The notes beneath the pieces are model-generated. The model saw only the letters and a list, made by a program, of their open reading frames with translations. It had not been told where the DNA came from and searched no databases. Made by a program: the position numbers and the translations under genes. Below, in pieces: positions 1-9,691 of a stretch of 64,000 nt of DNA; the stretch's first letter is position 1; each line of letters opens with the position of its first letter. This DNA is from Saprospiraceae bacterium (lineage in GTDB: Bacteria; Bacteroidota; Bacteroidia; Chitinophagales; Saprospiraceae). The stretch spans positions 62,001 through 126,000 of the forward strand of contig JAHDGU010000003.1 in NCBI GenBank assembly GCA_020627535.1, read 5' to 3'.

Positions 1-1704
1 ATAGCTTGATGACTGAAAACCTCTTGAAGGGACATTGTATCTTGAGAGCACTTCACCTTGGAGATAGACTTTGACTTCTGCACCAATGGCATCTACATTA
101 GGTGACTGGCCTTGGAGTCGCAGATTCAGGTAGTGGTGATCCGTCAGCTTGTCACTCCGGTTCTGGTAGATCATGGCAGGCATGTTGACATTGTTGATCA
201 CGAAGTCAAGATCACCATCAAGATCTAGGTCGGCATACGCGGCGCCGTTAGAAAAAGTCTTTTGGCGGAAGCCCCACTCACTGCTCACATCTTCAAAACT
301 CAGATCGCCGCGATTGGTGAAGACTTTGTTCTGCACTGGTACAGATGGCATGCGGGCTATGATGGAATCAAGTGCTTGCTTTTTGCCCGAAAGGGCCATC
401 TTCTGCATGAGCTCATTGGCGAAGAAATCGATGAAGTCTTGATTGATCACGTCGTGATAGATACCATTGCAGACAAATATGTCGCTGTATCGATCATTAT
501 TGGCATCAAGCATCAATACACCCCAACTCCAGTCTGAGGCACTCACACCACTGAGATTAGCAACTTCTTGGAACCGTTGATTCTTGTTGTTGAGCTGCAG
601 GGTATTTTGCATGTACTGGTGATAAAATCCCTTGTCTTGCTTGAGCTCGTAGATATTGATATTTTCAAATGCCGTCGTCGTCTTGAGTCGATGCTCATCA
701 TCGGGTAACATGTCTGTAACGAAGATATCAGGGAAGTCATCATTGTTGATATCCGCGAGATCGGCTCCCATGGATGAAAGACTGATATGCTCTGTCCAGT
801 CCTCTAGCTCCTCCGAGAAGGTACCATCCTGCTGATTGATGTAGAGGTAGTCGCGTTCAAAAAAGTCATTGGAGACATACATGTCTGGCCATCCATCCTG
901 ATTGATATCACCTACCGTCACACCGAGACCAAAACCAATGAGACTTCCATAAATGCCGGCCTCATCGCTGACATCGATGAACTTGCCACCATCATTGCGC
1001 AAGAGTTTGTCTCCACCACCCTTGAGAAATTCCTTCACATCCCAATTATCTGCGCGCTGATCACGACGATTGCTATAGTTGAGCGTGTTGACAGGAATGA
1101 AACTATTGTTGAGGATGTATACGTCGAGATCTCCGTCATGATCGTAATCAAAAAATGCAGCGTGAGTGGTGTATCCCCCGTCGTCGAGGCCATATTCTGA
1201 CGCCTTTTCCGTAAAGGTGAGGTCTCCATTGTTGATGTAAAGGGCATTGTGCTGAGCAGCCTCCTTGCGATATCCCGCATTACAGACGTAGATATCTTGC
1301 AGACCATCTTGGTTGATGTCAATCATGACGACACCGGTACTCCAGTTCTGTGATTCTTCGATGCCGGCTGTCGCCGAAATGTCCTGAAATTGAAGATTGC
1401 CCTTGTTGAGATATAACTTATTGGCGCCGAGATTGGAGGTGAAGAAAATATCAGGGAGCTCATCATTATTGATATCTCCTATCCCTACGCCACCACCATT
1501 GTAGAAATTCCGGTAATTGAAGATGTTGTAATCTTCTGTATTGTATACATGATTGATGAAGTCTACACCTGTAGCTGCAGAGTCGAGCAAGACGAACAAA
1601 TCATCCGCCTGTGAGATCTCCTTTGGGTGCTCTGATGGCCCACAGCTACTGATCACAAGTGCGAGCATGATGGCAAATGAAAGAGGTCTGAGCTGTCTTA
1701 TCAT
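1..1704 (-). CDS. FG-GAP/VCBS repeat lipoprotein with UnbV/ASPIC domain (CRTAC1-like), 3' end outside window
   Basis: The frame is open for 568 codons from an ATG and runs off the left edge, so the C-terminus is missing. The N-terminus (MIRQLRPLSFAIM...LVISSC) is a lipoprotein signal with the lipobox Cys near residue 21. Seven calcium-loop-like motifs of FG-GAP/VCBS blades are readable, including DINNDELPD, DINQDGLQD, DYDHDGDLD, DINQDGWPD, DINNDDFPD and DLDLDGDLD. Near the edge, VDAIGAEVKVYL followed by PSRGFQSSSY matches the UnbV/ASPIC domain. Such beta-propeller lipoproteins commonly follow SusC/SusD pairs in Bacteroidetes and are thought to act at the cell surface in binding or assembly. 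The substrate is unknown. It lies directly downstream of susD, but a strong terminator sits between them, so it may be expressed at a lower level. Confidence 0.88.
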   Translation of the reverse strand, partial: MIRQLRPLSFAIMLALVISSCGPSEHPKEISQADDLFVLLDSAATGVDFINHVYNTEDYNIFNYRNFYNGGGVGIGDINNDELPDIFFTSNLGANKLYLNKGNLQFQDISATAGIEESQNWSTGVVMIDINQDGLQDIYVCNAGYRKEAAQHNALYINNGDLTFTEKASEYGLDDGGYTTHAAFFDYDHDGDLDVYILNNSFIPVNTLNYSNRRDQRADNWDVKEFLKGGGDKLLRNDGGKFIDVSDEAGIYGSLIGFGLGVTVGDINQDGWPDMYVSNDFFERDYLYINQQDGTFSEELEDWTEHISLSSMGADLADINNDDFPDIFVTDMLPDDEHRLKTTTAFENINIYELKQDKGFYHQYMQNTLQLNNKNQRFQEVANLSGVSASDWSWGVLMLDANNDRYSDIFVCNGIYHDVINQDFIDFFANELMQKMALSGKKQALDSIIARMPSVPVQNKVFTNRGDLSFEDVSSEWGFRQKTFSNGAAYADLDLDGDLDFVINNVNMPAMIYQNRSDKLTDHHYLNLRLQGQSPNVDAIGAEVKVYLQGEVLSRYNVPSRGFQSSSY

Positions 1705-1710
1705 AAATCA

Positions 1711-1742
1711 AAAAAAGGCTGCCTTCTTGAGAAGGCAGCCTT
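1711..1742 (-). terminator. Rho-independent terminator after susD
   Basis: Read on the minus strand, a perfect 10-bp stem (GGCTGCCTTC, arms 1731-1740 and 1717-1726) with a 4-nt loop is followed by seven T residues. It lies 24 nt after the susD stop and just before the start of the FG-GAP lipoprotein gene, so it probably attenuates rather than abolishes read-through into that gene. Confidence 0.85.
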
Positions 1743-1765
1743 GTAAATATTGAAAATCTTATGGA

Positions 1766-3286
1766 TTAGTATCCAGGATTTTGTACAAGATTTGGGTTTA
1801 CTGCCAATACCCTCGCAGGAATCGGGAATAGGAGTCTTTCCTCGCCCGATGCAGGCTTTTCTTCCCATGCATCTAGGTACTTACCAAACCTAAGCAGATC
1901 TGTTCTTCTGTGACCTTCCCAGTACAGCTCGCGCCCTCTCTCGGCAAGAAGCTCATCCAAGGTTATACTTGAAATTTCGCTCGCTCCACGTGCCGTTCTG
2001 AGAGTGTTGACCATATCAGTAGCTGTACCCACATTTCCTCTTCTCAACTCAGCTTCAGCTTTCATCAGCCAGACATCAGAGAATCTGATGAAGACATAAT
2101 CATTATCAGCATTGTCTCCACTATTATAATCGATAGGGTACTTAATGACTCTGACACCGGTAACCTCCAAATTGTCACCAGACTCTTGAATTGCCACTTC
2201 TTTTGTGAAGGCAAGTGGATTGCCTTTACGATCGAGAAGCTCATTACCATCAGCATCAAACTGCTGACCTTCTAGGAAACCAGCTCGGATACCAGACACA
2301 TCAGTCATACCTGGGTACTCAGTACCTTTTCTGATATCACCATCTTCGAAACTCATATAGAAGTCACCAAGAGTGGTAAAACCATTCCATCCCGAAGGAT
2401 TCTGGTTGTAGTGCAGAGTACAGAACCAACGACTTCTTACGTTTCCAGAACTCACACCACCATCGTTGAACCCTGTCCAGATGTTCTCGGTAGAGATCGC
2501 ATCATTATTGGGAGCGAAGTTGTCGAAATAACTTCCTACGCTGTACTTCCCGCTGTTGATAATTTCATCAGCTAGATCAATAACTCTGGCCATATCTCCA
2601 TCGTCAAATGTTGGATTGGCTCTGCTCGCATAAACACCTCTATTGAGATAAGCTCTCATGAGTAAACCTCTCGCAGCGTCTTTATTTGCTACATTGGCCG
2701 GTCCATCAGGTAGATCTTGTAGGATCTCATTACACTCATCAATTACGAGTTGCATCGCCTCATCAGATGAAAGCACCTCAGATGGGTTGAGGAGATTATC
2801 TCCGATGGGTCTGAAAGGAACTTGTCCCCATCCGTCAGCAACACTGTAAACAACATATGCTCTCAAGAATCTAGCTTGAGCCGCCTCCTCAGCAGTTGCA
2901 CCAAAAAGAGGATCAAGAATTTCTGTTGTAGCAAATACGATTTGTAGAAGCTCTTCGAAAGTGCTCGCTAGGAAATCGTGATTGGCATCCCATGTGTGAT
3001 TATGAAGAGATCTCCATATTCCATTATCATCCCAGTCAGGTCCACGGGTAGGTCCCATAGTTTCGTCAGAAGTATGCTGCTGAGCTGCCCAAAATCTGGA
3101 TTGATCCATGTATGGTAGTCTAAGTGACTGATACGCACCATCCAGTAGTCCGGACGCAGTAATCAATCCCGTAGCTGCGTTTTCCTCCGCCGAGATCGTG
3201 TCCCTGAACTCCTCTTCTAGATCAGTACAAGACTGAAAAGGAAGGAAAGACAAAGCCAACAAGAAGATTAATATTCTGTATTTCAT
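1766..3286 (-). CDS. SusD/RagB family nutrient-binding outer-membrane lipoprotein
   Basis: At 506 aa this is the usual length for a SusD homologue. The N-terminus MKYRILIFLLALSFLPFQSC is a lipoprotein signal with Cys20 as the lipidation site, followed by an acidic DLEEEF export-type stretch. The C-terminal half has the family pattern (VFIRFSDVWLMKAEAELR, then RTARGA and LLAERGRELYWEGHRR). SusD proteins cap the SusC channel and bind the ligand outside the cell. It lies 18 bp downstream of susC, so the two are one transcription unit. No glycoside hydrolase, sulfatase or peptidase lies next to the pair, so the substrate cannot be named. Confidence 0.95.
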   Translation of the reverse strand: MKYRILIFLLALSFLPFQSCTDLEEEFRDTISAEENAATGLITASGLLDGAYQSLRLPYMDQSRFWAAQQHTSDETMGPTRGPDWDDNGIWRSLHNHTWDANHDFLASTFEELLQIVFATTEILDPLFGATAEEAAQARFLRAYVVYSVADGWGQVPFRPIGDNLLNPSEVLSSDEAMQLVIDECNEILQDLPDGPANVANKDAARGLLMRAYLNRGVYASRANPTFDDGDMARVIDLADEIINSGKYSVGSYFDNFAPNNDAISTENIWTGFNDGGVSSGNVRSRWFCTLHYNQNPSGWNGFTTLGDFYMSFEDGDIRKGTEYPGMTDVSGIRAGFLEGQQFDADGNELLDRKGNPLAFTKEVAIQESGDNLEVTGVRVIKYPIDYNSGDNADNDYVFIRFSDVWLMKAEAELRRGNVGTATDMVNTLRTARGASEISSITLDELLAERGRELYWEGHRRTDLLRFGKYLDAWEEKPASGEERLLFPIPARVLAVNPNLVQNPGY

Positions 3287-3304
3287 GTCTTTGAATTTAT
3301 TAGG

Positions 3305-6253
3305 TTAGAAGGAAAATCCTATGTTAATTGCCATCTGTCTTCTACTTGGGAAAGGAATGTACTCTATACCACTAGAAGGCACTCCATTTCTCAAGTTTAC
3401 TGTGTTGACCTCAGGATCGAAACCAGTATAGCTAGTAAGAACTAGCAAGTTCTGACCTGTCAACGAAATGTTAACATTCTTGAAGGCACCTAGTTCACCG
3501 AGGTTGTAACCGATCCCGGCATTTGCCAGTTTGATGAAATCACCATCCTCAATGTAGCGAGAACTCGCCGCAATAGGATTAGCCGTGCTTTCCATCTGGC
3601 CACCCTCTAGAAGTGCGGCGTCGATGTTTCTCGTACCAAGGTTTCCAATAGGAATGACAGAGTTTGCAGTGTTATTGTATAGTTGGTGGCCAAATGCACC
3701 ATTCCAATTCATGATGAAGTTGAAGTCACCTACCCGTAGGTCGGTTGTAATACCCAAGATGACGTCTGCATTCGGATCACCGAGATACTGTGGCGCAGAT
3801 TCATTTGAGAAAGTGCTGTTTCCATCTGCATCTAGACCGGTAAACTCTCTTGTATAGAATGTATTCAGGGGTTGGCCATCCTCGATAGTCTGTACCAGTG
3901 TATTTGAAATACCTTGACCGAATAGCTGTCCAGCACCGATAGGATTGATTCCGCGAGCTTCATTGCTGAGGAAAGCAGCATTCACACCAACATTTAGTGA
4001 AGTATTGTCATTTTCAATGACGAACGCATTCAAAGCGACTTCGAGTCCGCTGTTCACTACTTCACCATCAATATTCTGCCATACTCTTACAGGAGGTGCA
4101 GGAGGGATTGCTTGAGGATCAAGGAGTAGATTATCCGTGCTTCTGTTGAAGTACTCGAGCGTACCTGAGATTTTGTAATCGAAGAGAGCAAATTCAAGTC
4201 CGATATTCGCAGTCACAGACTCTTCCCACTGGAGGTCTGGATTACCAAATGTCAACTGACTCGTACCGCTTCCTTGAAGGAGAATAAAATTATTCTGTGA
4301 AGCACCAGCAGGAAACTCTTGGTTACCTGTGATACCCCATCCAGCTCTCACACGGAGGTTATCAAAGATACCACCAACTGCATCAGTCAGGTCATATGCT
4401 GCTGCTAGTGCAGGGAAGATACCATACGCGTTGTTCTCACCAAATTTCGTAGAGCCGTCAGCTCTCAGTGAGGCAGTTACATCTAGATTTTCACCGATTC
4501 CCACATTGACTCTACCAAAGAACGACTGTATCTCGTTGATAGGATCTGCTGCAGATACAGCGATATACTTGTCTTGGTCTCCGTTCTGCAAGTTGAAAGT
4601 ATTGTCTCTGTCAAGGATGTCAAATCCTCTCGCCGCGACTGCATCGAATCGACGATCGAATTCCTGGTACTCGTATCCAAGAAGAACATTCAACGCAACA
4701 TTGCCAGTTGCCTCAGGCGCATAAGTCACAGTGTGTGTATGCACCTGATTGGTAATAGATGCATTTGATACACCGGCAAAGCCGTCTCCTTCAACACCTT
4801 GCACGTTCACAAATCCTCTCATGTTACCTCTAGTCAAACCACGACCAAAGTTGATTCCATATCGGTATCTATACTGTATATCGTCTGTGATATTGAAATA
4901 AGGAGAAATCCCACCTAGGATGGTCGTCGTATTGGCTGTTTCATCATGAGCTGCTAGGAGCTCAAGTGGATTAATGGTAGTAGCACCTACGAGTGGATTG
5001 TTCTGATTTTTTGTGAATTCATCTCCATTCATCAGCTCTACTGTTGGATTCCATTGCAGAGCTTGAGCTACTAGGTTTCCTGTAAAGCCAGCATTGGTTG
5101 AAATCGGAGCAATTTCTTCTGTCGCGTGGTTTGCAATCATCAAGATGTCAATACCAGCGCGATCATCGAGAAATTCGAAACCCGTGTTAATAGCGGCATT
5201 GTACTTTTTGATACCAGTCTCTTTGATGATTCCTTCCTCATCCTGATAGCCCAAACTGATTCTGTAACGGCTATCATCTCCGCCTGCGCCTATTGAGAAG
5301 TTATATGACTGGAGCAATCCGCTTTGCGTGATTTCGTCAAAAGCATCAACATTGCCTCCGTCATCACCACCTGTGAGACCATAGCTATTGAGTGCACTTC
5401 TGTACTCATCACCGGTAAGGACATCATACTTTTTGAGAATGCTGCTCGTTCCGAAAGTGACACCAAAATCAACCTGTGGCTCATTTGATATTCCTTTCTT
5501 AGTAGTCACTTGGATGACTCCATTGGCCGCACGCGAACCATAAATAGCCGCCGCAGATGCATCCTTCAAAATAGAGATACTCTCGATATCTTGAGGATTA
5601 ATAAAGTTGAGCGGATTTGAGCTAGGGATGTTTCCGATATCTGTCGATATCAAACCTGCACGAGCGGATCTTCCATCTAGTGGTACTCCATCAATTACGT
5701 ATAGTGGATTTGCACCGGCTCTGATCGAAGCATTACCTCTAATCTTCACGGTAGCTTCACCACCAGGCTGGCCAGAGTTGTTGATGACGTTAACACCAGG
5801 TACACGACCTTGGATCAATTGATCAGGGTTGGTCACGATTCCCTTGTTAAAGTCTTCAGATGAGAGAGAGACGACAGATCCCGTCACATCTTCGCGCTTC
5901 ACGGCACCGTATCCTACCACGACAACCTCATTAAGAGCGGTTCCTTGTGCTAGAGGCACGTCTAAGACATTGGATGCTCCAAGAGTGACCTCTTGATCAG
6001 CATATCCTGTGTACGAGTAAACAATCGTTTCGAATCCAGCAGGTACTGTGAGTGTGTAGTTTCCATCAAAGTCTGTAAATGTACCGACATCGGCACCTTT
6101 GACTTCTACACTGGCTGATATCAGGCCTTCCCCTGTCTCAGCGTCAGTCACCTTTCCGGAAATGGTTCTCTGAGCCATCGTGATAGATACACTCAAAAGG
6201 ACAAGGCAGATTGTCATCCAGCCAGCCCTCATGTTCGGTAAGCTTAACTTCAT
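3305..6253 (-). CDS. SusC/RagA family TonB-dependent outer-membrane receptor
   Basis: The protein has 982 aa. A signal peptide (to about residue 27) is followed by a carboxypeptidase-regulatory-like domain (TISGKVTDAETGEGL, residues ~30-105). Next come the SusC signature and plug domain (EVVVVGYGAVKREDVTGSV, then QGRVPGVNV and DASAAAIYGSRAANGV). A C-terminal beta-barrel ends in the aromatic residue typical of Bam substrates (INIGFSF). It imports an oligomeric or otherwise bulky substrate using TonB energy, together with the adjacent SusD. A close match to the Bacteroidetes promoter consensus lies about 80 bp upstream. No N-terminal STN domain is seen, so sigma/anti-sigma signalling through this receptor is unlikely. 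Confidence 0.96.
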   Translation of the reverse strand: MKLSLPNMRAGWMTICLVLLSVSITMAQRTISGKVTDAETGEGLISASVEVKGADVGTFTDFDGNYTLTVPAGFETIVYSYTGYADQEVTLGASNVLDVPLAQGTALNEVVVVGYGAVKREDVTGSVVSLSSEDFNKGIVTNPDQLIQGRVPGVNVINNSGQPGGEATVKIRGNASIRAGANPLYVIDGVPLDGRSARAGLISTDIGNIPSSNPLNFINPQDIESISILKDASAAAIYGSRAANGVIQVTTKKGISNEPQVDFGVTFGTSSILKKYDVLTGDEYRSALNSYGLTGGDDGGNVDAFDEITQSGLLQSYNFSIGAGGDDSRYRISLGYQDEEGIIKETGIKKYNAAINTGFEFLDDRAGIDILMIANHATEEIAPISTNAGFTGNLVAQALQWNPTVELMNGDEFTKNQNNPLVGATTINPLELLAAHDETANTTTILGGISPYFNITDDIQYRYRYGINFGRGLTRGNMRGFVNVQGVEGDGFAGVSNASITNQVHTHTVTYAPEATGNVALNVLLGYEYQEFDRRFDAVAARGFDILDRDNTFNLQNGDQDKYIAVSAADPINEIQSFFGRVNVGIGENLDVTASLRADGSTKFGENNAYGIFPALAAAYDLTDAVGGIFDNLRVRAGWGITGNQEFPAGASQNNFILLQGSGTSQLTFGNPDLQWEESVTANIGLEFALFDYKISGTLEYFNRSTDNLLLDPQAIPPAPPVRVWQNIDGEVVNSGLEVALNAFVIENDNTSLNVGVNAAFLSNEARGINPIGAGQLFGQGISNTLVQTIEDGQPLNTFYTREFTGLDADGNSTFSNESAPQYLGDPNADVILGITTDLRVGDFNFIMNWNGAFGHQLYNNTANSVIPIGNLGTRNIDAALLEGGQMESTANPIAASSRYIEDGDFIKLANAGIGYNLGELGAFKNVNISLTGQNLLVLTSYTGFDPEVNTVNLRNGVPSSGIEYIPFPSRRQMAINIGFSF

Positions 6254-6332
6254 TGATTAATGGTTTGAGTTCAAGTAAGAGTTTCAACAATATAGTTATG
6301 TCCTGTGTGTACAAACGACACTTAGACAGGCC

Positions 6333-6363
6333 CAAATGTATGAAATAGATCAAGTTTACCAAA
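6333..6363 (-). promoter_or_regulatory. Bacteroidetes-type promoter for the susC operon
   Basis: On the minus strand, TTTG (6363-6360) is followed by exactly 19 nt and then TACATTTG (6340-6333). This matches the known Bacteroidetes sigma-70 consensus TTTG-N19-TAnnTTTG. The predicted start of transcription near 6327 gives a leader of about 70 nt before susC. Confidence 0.7.
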
Positions 6364-6475
6364 TTATTATCCCAAAAAAATACAATTGGCTATCAAGGCG
6401 CAACACATAGACAAATCTCCCATATGAAGTAGCTTGACCCTATTTGTCTGATAATGAGATCATTGCAATCTATGG

Positions 6476-6496
6476 TAAGTGTAAAATTTACACTTA
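6476..6496. promoter_or_regulatory. Perfect 10-bp inverted repeat, operator-like, upstream of the symporter
   Basis: TAAGTGTAAA (6476-6485) and its exact reverse complement TTTACACTTA (6487-6496) flank a single central A, 55 bp before the symporter start. The symmetry, size and place suggest a binding site for a dimeric repressor or activator. The half-site core TAAGTGT recurs on the minus strand in the susC leader (6318-6325), so one regulator may touch both divergent units. No regulator gene is adjacent. Confidence 0.5.
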
Positions 6497-6550
6497 GTGC
6501 CTTGAAGTCATGAAAAATTCCTTATTTCAAGTCACCAAATCAAAGAAACC

Positions 6551-8287
6551 ATGGAACAAGTAGGACTATCGACGCTGGATTACATTATCATGATTTCCTA
6601 TGCGGTGATCATCATCGGATATGGTCTGTATCACGCAAAAAGAAAGAACTCAGAAGACTACTTCCTTGGAGGACGAAGCATGACTTGGCCTATCGTCGGA
6701 ATCGCCCTCTTCGCTGCCAACATTTCAAGTTCTACTCTAGTAGGTCTCGCCGGAGATGCCTACAAGACGAACATACACGTATACAACTACGAGTGGTTTG
6801 CTGTCGTCGTATTGATATTTTTCTCCATCTTCTTCCTACCCTTCTATCTCAAGTCAGGTGTCTATACGATGCCAGAATTTCTTGAGCGTCGATACGATCG
6901 TCGATCACGCTACTACTTTTCCTTTATCACCGTGATCGGCAACATCCTCGTTGACACTGCCGCAGGCCTGTATGTGGGAAACATTGTGCTCAAGTTGATT
7001 TTCCCTGAGATCGACAGTAGATTGATCATTATCATTTTGGCGGTAGCCGCAGCTATATATACCATACCAGGTGGCCTCAATAGTGTCGTACAGACAGAAG
7101 TCATTCAAGCCATCCTCTTGATCTTAGGCTCTATTCTCTTGACTTACTTTGCTTTTGATGCTTATGGTGGCGGATGGAGTGCAATGATGTCTGGGCTCGA
7201 TGGAATGCTCGCTGAAGGCTCTGTGCGAAATGTGGAGGAAATGAAGGCTGCCGGGCACTACGCCCCTGCGACGGCCTCCGAAGCATTCTCCATGGTGAGG
7301 CCGACCAATGATGAGTTCATGCCATGGTGGGGATTGCTCACAGGTGTACCTCTACTTGGGTTCTATTTCTGGGCCAATAACCAGTTTATGGTGCAGCGTG
7401 TCCTGGGTGCCAAAGATCTTAATCACGGGCGCTGGGGAGCCCTCTTTGCTGGATTTCTCAAGCTGCCAGTAATTTTCATCATGGTCGTCCCAGGTGTACT
7501 GGCGATACTGCTTTATCACACACTTGACATCAGTAGCCTCAATTATTACATAGGTACTGGTGCAGACAAAGTGCTTTGCGACAACCTTGCTGATTGCCCC
7601 AACTTGACCTACCCTGTTCTGCTTTTCCAATTGCTCCCATCTGGGATTCTCGGATTGGTCGTGGCAGGATTGCTTGCTGCGATGATGTCCAGCGTATCCG
7701 CTACCTTCAATAGTGCCTCTACACTCGTGACGATGGACTTTGTTCGTACGCTCAATCCGCAGATCACTAGCAAGCAGCTTGTGAGAGCAGGCCAGATCAC
7801 GACTTTGATACTTGTGGTACTTGCTTCTGCATGGGTACCATATATAGAGAAGGTAAGTGACTCACTGTGGAGCTATCTACAACTTGTCATCAGTTACACA
7901 GCTCCGCCAGCGGTGGCTACTTTCATACTTGGTCTGTTTTGGAAGCGGGCGAATGGCACTGGATCTATTGCCAGTTTGCTGTTTGGATTCACTTTTGCCA
8001 TCATCATGCTCTTGTCAAATGTATTTGGGTGGTTACCTGCTCTGACGAGCATTCACTTCCTCGGAATGGCAACGATCTTGTTTGTCTTGTGTCTAATCGT
8101 TCACATCACCGTGAGTTTGGCGACAGCAGCTCCTCCACAGGACGTCATCGATGAGTATACATACAAGAGCTCAATGTTTAGTGCAGAATCTGCTGAGTTG
8201 AAGGCACTGCCTTGGTATCAGAATTATCGGATCTTGGCGGAGATATTATTGGTCTTGACTGCCGTAGTTGTAGGGATGTTTATCTGA
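6551..8287 (+). CDS. Sodium:solute symporter (SSS/SLC5 family, SGLT-like)
   Basis: The protein has 578 aa, with about 13-14 hydrophobic segments along its whole length. Family features include the N-terminal FLGGRSMTW and AANISSSTLVGL stretch (first unwound helix), GGLNSVVQTEVIQ, and YFWANNQFMVQRVLGAKDL, a pattern typical of sugar-type SSS carriers. AAMMSSVSATFNSASTLVTMD carries the Ser/Thr residues that help form the sodium site. It would import a small organic solute (sugar or similar) across the inner membrane with Na+. It is divergent from susCD across a 297-bp intergenic region containing the inverted repeat and the susC promoter, which suggests one uptake system: SusCD across the outer membrane and this carrier across the inner one. 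The substrate cannot be read from sequence. Confidence 0.93.
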   Translation: MEQVGLSTLDYIIMISYAVIIIGYGLYHAKRKNSEDYFLGGRSMTWPIVGIALFAANISSSTLVGLAGDAYKTNIHVYNYEWFAVVVLIFFSIFFLPFYLKSGVYTMPEFLERRYDRRSRYYFSFITVIGNILVDTAAGLYVGNIVLKLIFPEIDSRLIIIILAVAAAIYTIPGGLNSVVQTEVIQAILLILGSILLTYFAFDAYGGGWSAMMSGLDGMLAEGSVRNVEEMKAAGHYAPATASEAFSMVRPTNDEFMPWWGLLTGVPLLGFYFWANNQFMVQRVLGAKDLNHGRWGALFAGFLKLPVIFIMVVPGVLAILLYHTLDISSLNYYIGTGADKVLCDNLADCPNLTYPVLLFQLLPSGILGLVVAGLLAAMMSSVSATFNSASTLVTMDFVRTLNPQITSKQLVRAGQITTLILVVLASAWVPYIEKVSDSLWSYLQLVISYTAPPAVATFILGLFWKRANGTGSIASLLFGFTFAIIMLLSNVFGWLPALTSIHFLGMATILFVLCLIVHITVSLATAAPPQDVIDEYTYKSSMFSAESAELKALPWYQNYRILAEILLVLTAVVVGMFI

Positions 8288-8384
8288 TAGGGTGAGACTT
8301 TTGGTCTCTAGCAGAATCTCTACAGGGAATGATAGGACGACTAGGATTGGGGCCACTGGGCCGCGTAGTCCACAGTAAAACAAA

Positions 8385-8456
8385 GATGCCTTGGTCTGAA
8401 CCCTCCTCAATCCTCCCTTGAAAGGGAGGAAGCTCTAAAAAGAATTCAGGACAAGG
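8385..8456. repeat. 72-bp direct repeat, copy 1
   Basis: This is one of two ~93% identical copies in the 400-bp gap between the symporter and rhodanese genes. The copy contains a perfect 9-bp hairpin (TCCTCCCTT / AAGGGAGGA, 8411-8430) and opens with GATGCCTTGGTCTGA, a module that also begins the larger repeats near 9.3 and 9.8 kb. No credible gene was found in the rest of this gap. Confidence 0.8.
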
Positions 8457-8594
8457 CACAACATATCCTTCCCATTTCAAGGAGAAGGTGCCGAAGGCGG
8501 ATGGGGTCCAACGGCGTCACATAAAGAAAGAATTCCACTTCCAATAGATGCCATGTTCCGTGTCACTCGGCATAAATCCAATCTTCACATCATA

Positions 8595-8666
8595 GATGCC
8601 TTGGTCCGAACCCTCCTCAATCCTCTCTTGAAAGGGAGGAAGCTCCAAAGAGAATTCAGGACAAGA
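8595..8666. repeat. 72-bp direct repeat, copy 2
   Basis: Second copy, 210 bp after the first, with five base differences. One of them (TCTCTTG for TCCCTTG) breaks a pair in the 9-bp hairpin. It ends about 20 bp before the 3' end of the rhodanese gene. Confidence 0.8.
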
Positions 8667-8687
8667 CAGCCTTGATCACACATTCTA

Positions 8688-9068
8688 CTACTCTTGGGCT
8701 GACCAAGCATTGTAGCCACCCTTGAGTTCGTAGACTTTGTCAAAACCCTGGGCTTTCATCATCTTGAGTGCTTTCCCGCTTCTCCCGCCTGATCGGCAGT
8801 AGATGAAGTAGGTCTTGTCTTTGTCCAGATCCGGGAGATTTTGCTCAAAGATGCCAGCATTGAAATCAATGAGCTGCGCACCATCGATGATGCCGCCCTC
8901 CCACTCACTTGGCGTGCGTAAATCGATCTTGGCGATGAGTTCGTCTTGCGCCAAAAGTTCTTTTGCCTGATCGACGGTGATACGACCATAATTGATATCA
9001 TCGGACTGACTTTGGCCTCCACAAGAGGTGATGACTGCTATGAGAGCTATGAGCTGTATGTATTTCAT
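8688..9068 (-). CDS. Rhodanese-like domain lipoprotein
   Basis: The protein has 126 aa from the ATG chosen here. A GTG 24 bp upstream is possible but would put eight residues before the signal peptide. MKYIQLIALIAVITSC is a lipoprotein signal (Cys16). One rhodanese domain follows: the CH2A-like KIDLRTPSEWEGG, then FIYCRSGGRSGKAL with the catalytic Cys at residue 91 in a six-residue active loop, then GFDKVYELKGGYNAW. It is a single-domain sulfur-transferase-type protein anchored in an envelope membrane. The donor and acceptor are unknown. It stands alone between repeat blocks. Confidence 0.9.
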   Translation of the reverse strand: MKYIQLIALIAVITSCGGQSQSDDINYGRITVDQAKELLAQDELIAKIDLRTPSEWEGGIIDGAQLIDFNAGIFEQNLPDLDKDKTYFIYCRSGGRSGKALKMMKAQGFDKVYELKGGYNAWSAQE

Positions 9069-9153
9069 GCGTTGAAAGTAGGGCTTCTTCACATTAATTC
9101 ATATTGTGTGGCGTAACTTCTAGAGCCGACATTCGATCTCACGATATTACCTT

Positions 9154-9267
9154 GATTTCAGAACAAGGAACACTGATTGAAGACTTTCGATCTCGATATT
9201 CTAGCATCGAGAAGCTCGCAAGTTCTCAAATCGTCATTCGTTAATCCTTGTTCGATAGTCAACCTAG
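9154..9267. repeat. Palindromic dispersed repeat R2, copy 1
   Basis: A REP-like element of about 115 bp. Its ends are imperfect inverted repeats: GAACAAGGA... at 9161-9180 pairs with 9234-9253 at 15 of 20 positions. Inside is a smaller hairpin, TCTCGA (9191-9196) with TCGAGA (9207-9212). A related copy at 10108-10241 bounds the other side of the repeat block. No transposase is encoded. Confidence 0.7.
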
Positions 9268-9286
9268 GATTTCTTCTTTCTCATCA

Positions 9287-9530
9287 AAGATGCCTTGATC
9301 TGATACTTTGCCTTGATGCAAAGTATCCAAAAATCGAGTCTGTACACGTTTCTTGACGCTGCGAGAGCTCACAACGCTCCTAAGGCATACAAACTCGTCC
9401 CTTGGAATCTCCACTATCACTTGGTTTTTCCTTTGCATCCTTCGCCATCTGGCACTTATTCGGACTTCAAACAGTGCATGCCTCTTAACGGGCCTTGCGA
9501 ACTTTCTCACTAAAACGTATAAGGCCAATC
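9287..9530. repeat. 244-bp direct repeat R1, copy A
   Basis: This copy aligns without gaps to copy B at a constant offset of 501 bp, with about 90% identity by eye. It contains a perfect 10-bp hairpin, GATACTTTGC (9302-9311) / GCAAAGTATC (9318-9327). The frames through it are short, and no known protein family is recognised. Together with R2 it fills most of the 1.2-kb gap between the rhodanese and amidohydrolase genes. Confidence 0.85.
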
Positions 9531-9691
9531 CGAGGACAACCAGTCACTTTCAAAATGTCTCATCGTCTTCCGTAAGCTCGTGGCAAATGGAGACGAGGCG
9601 TCTTGGGTCGTGAGACCCATCGAGCCCGTCGCAGTGCGCTGAGGGCCTTGAGCAAAGGCAATAGAGCCTTTCGGAAGACTAGCATTTTTTG

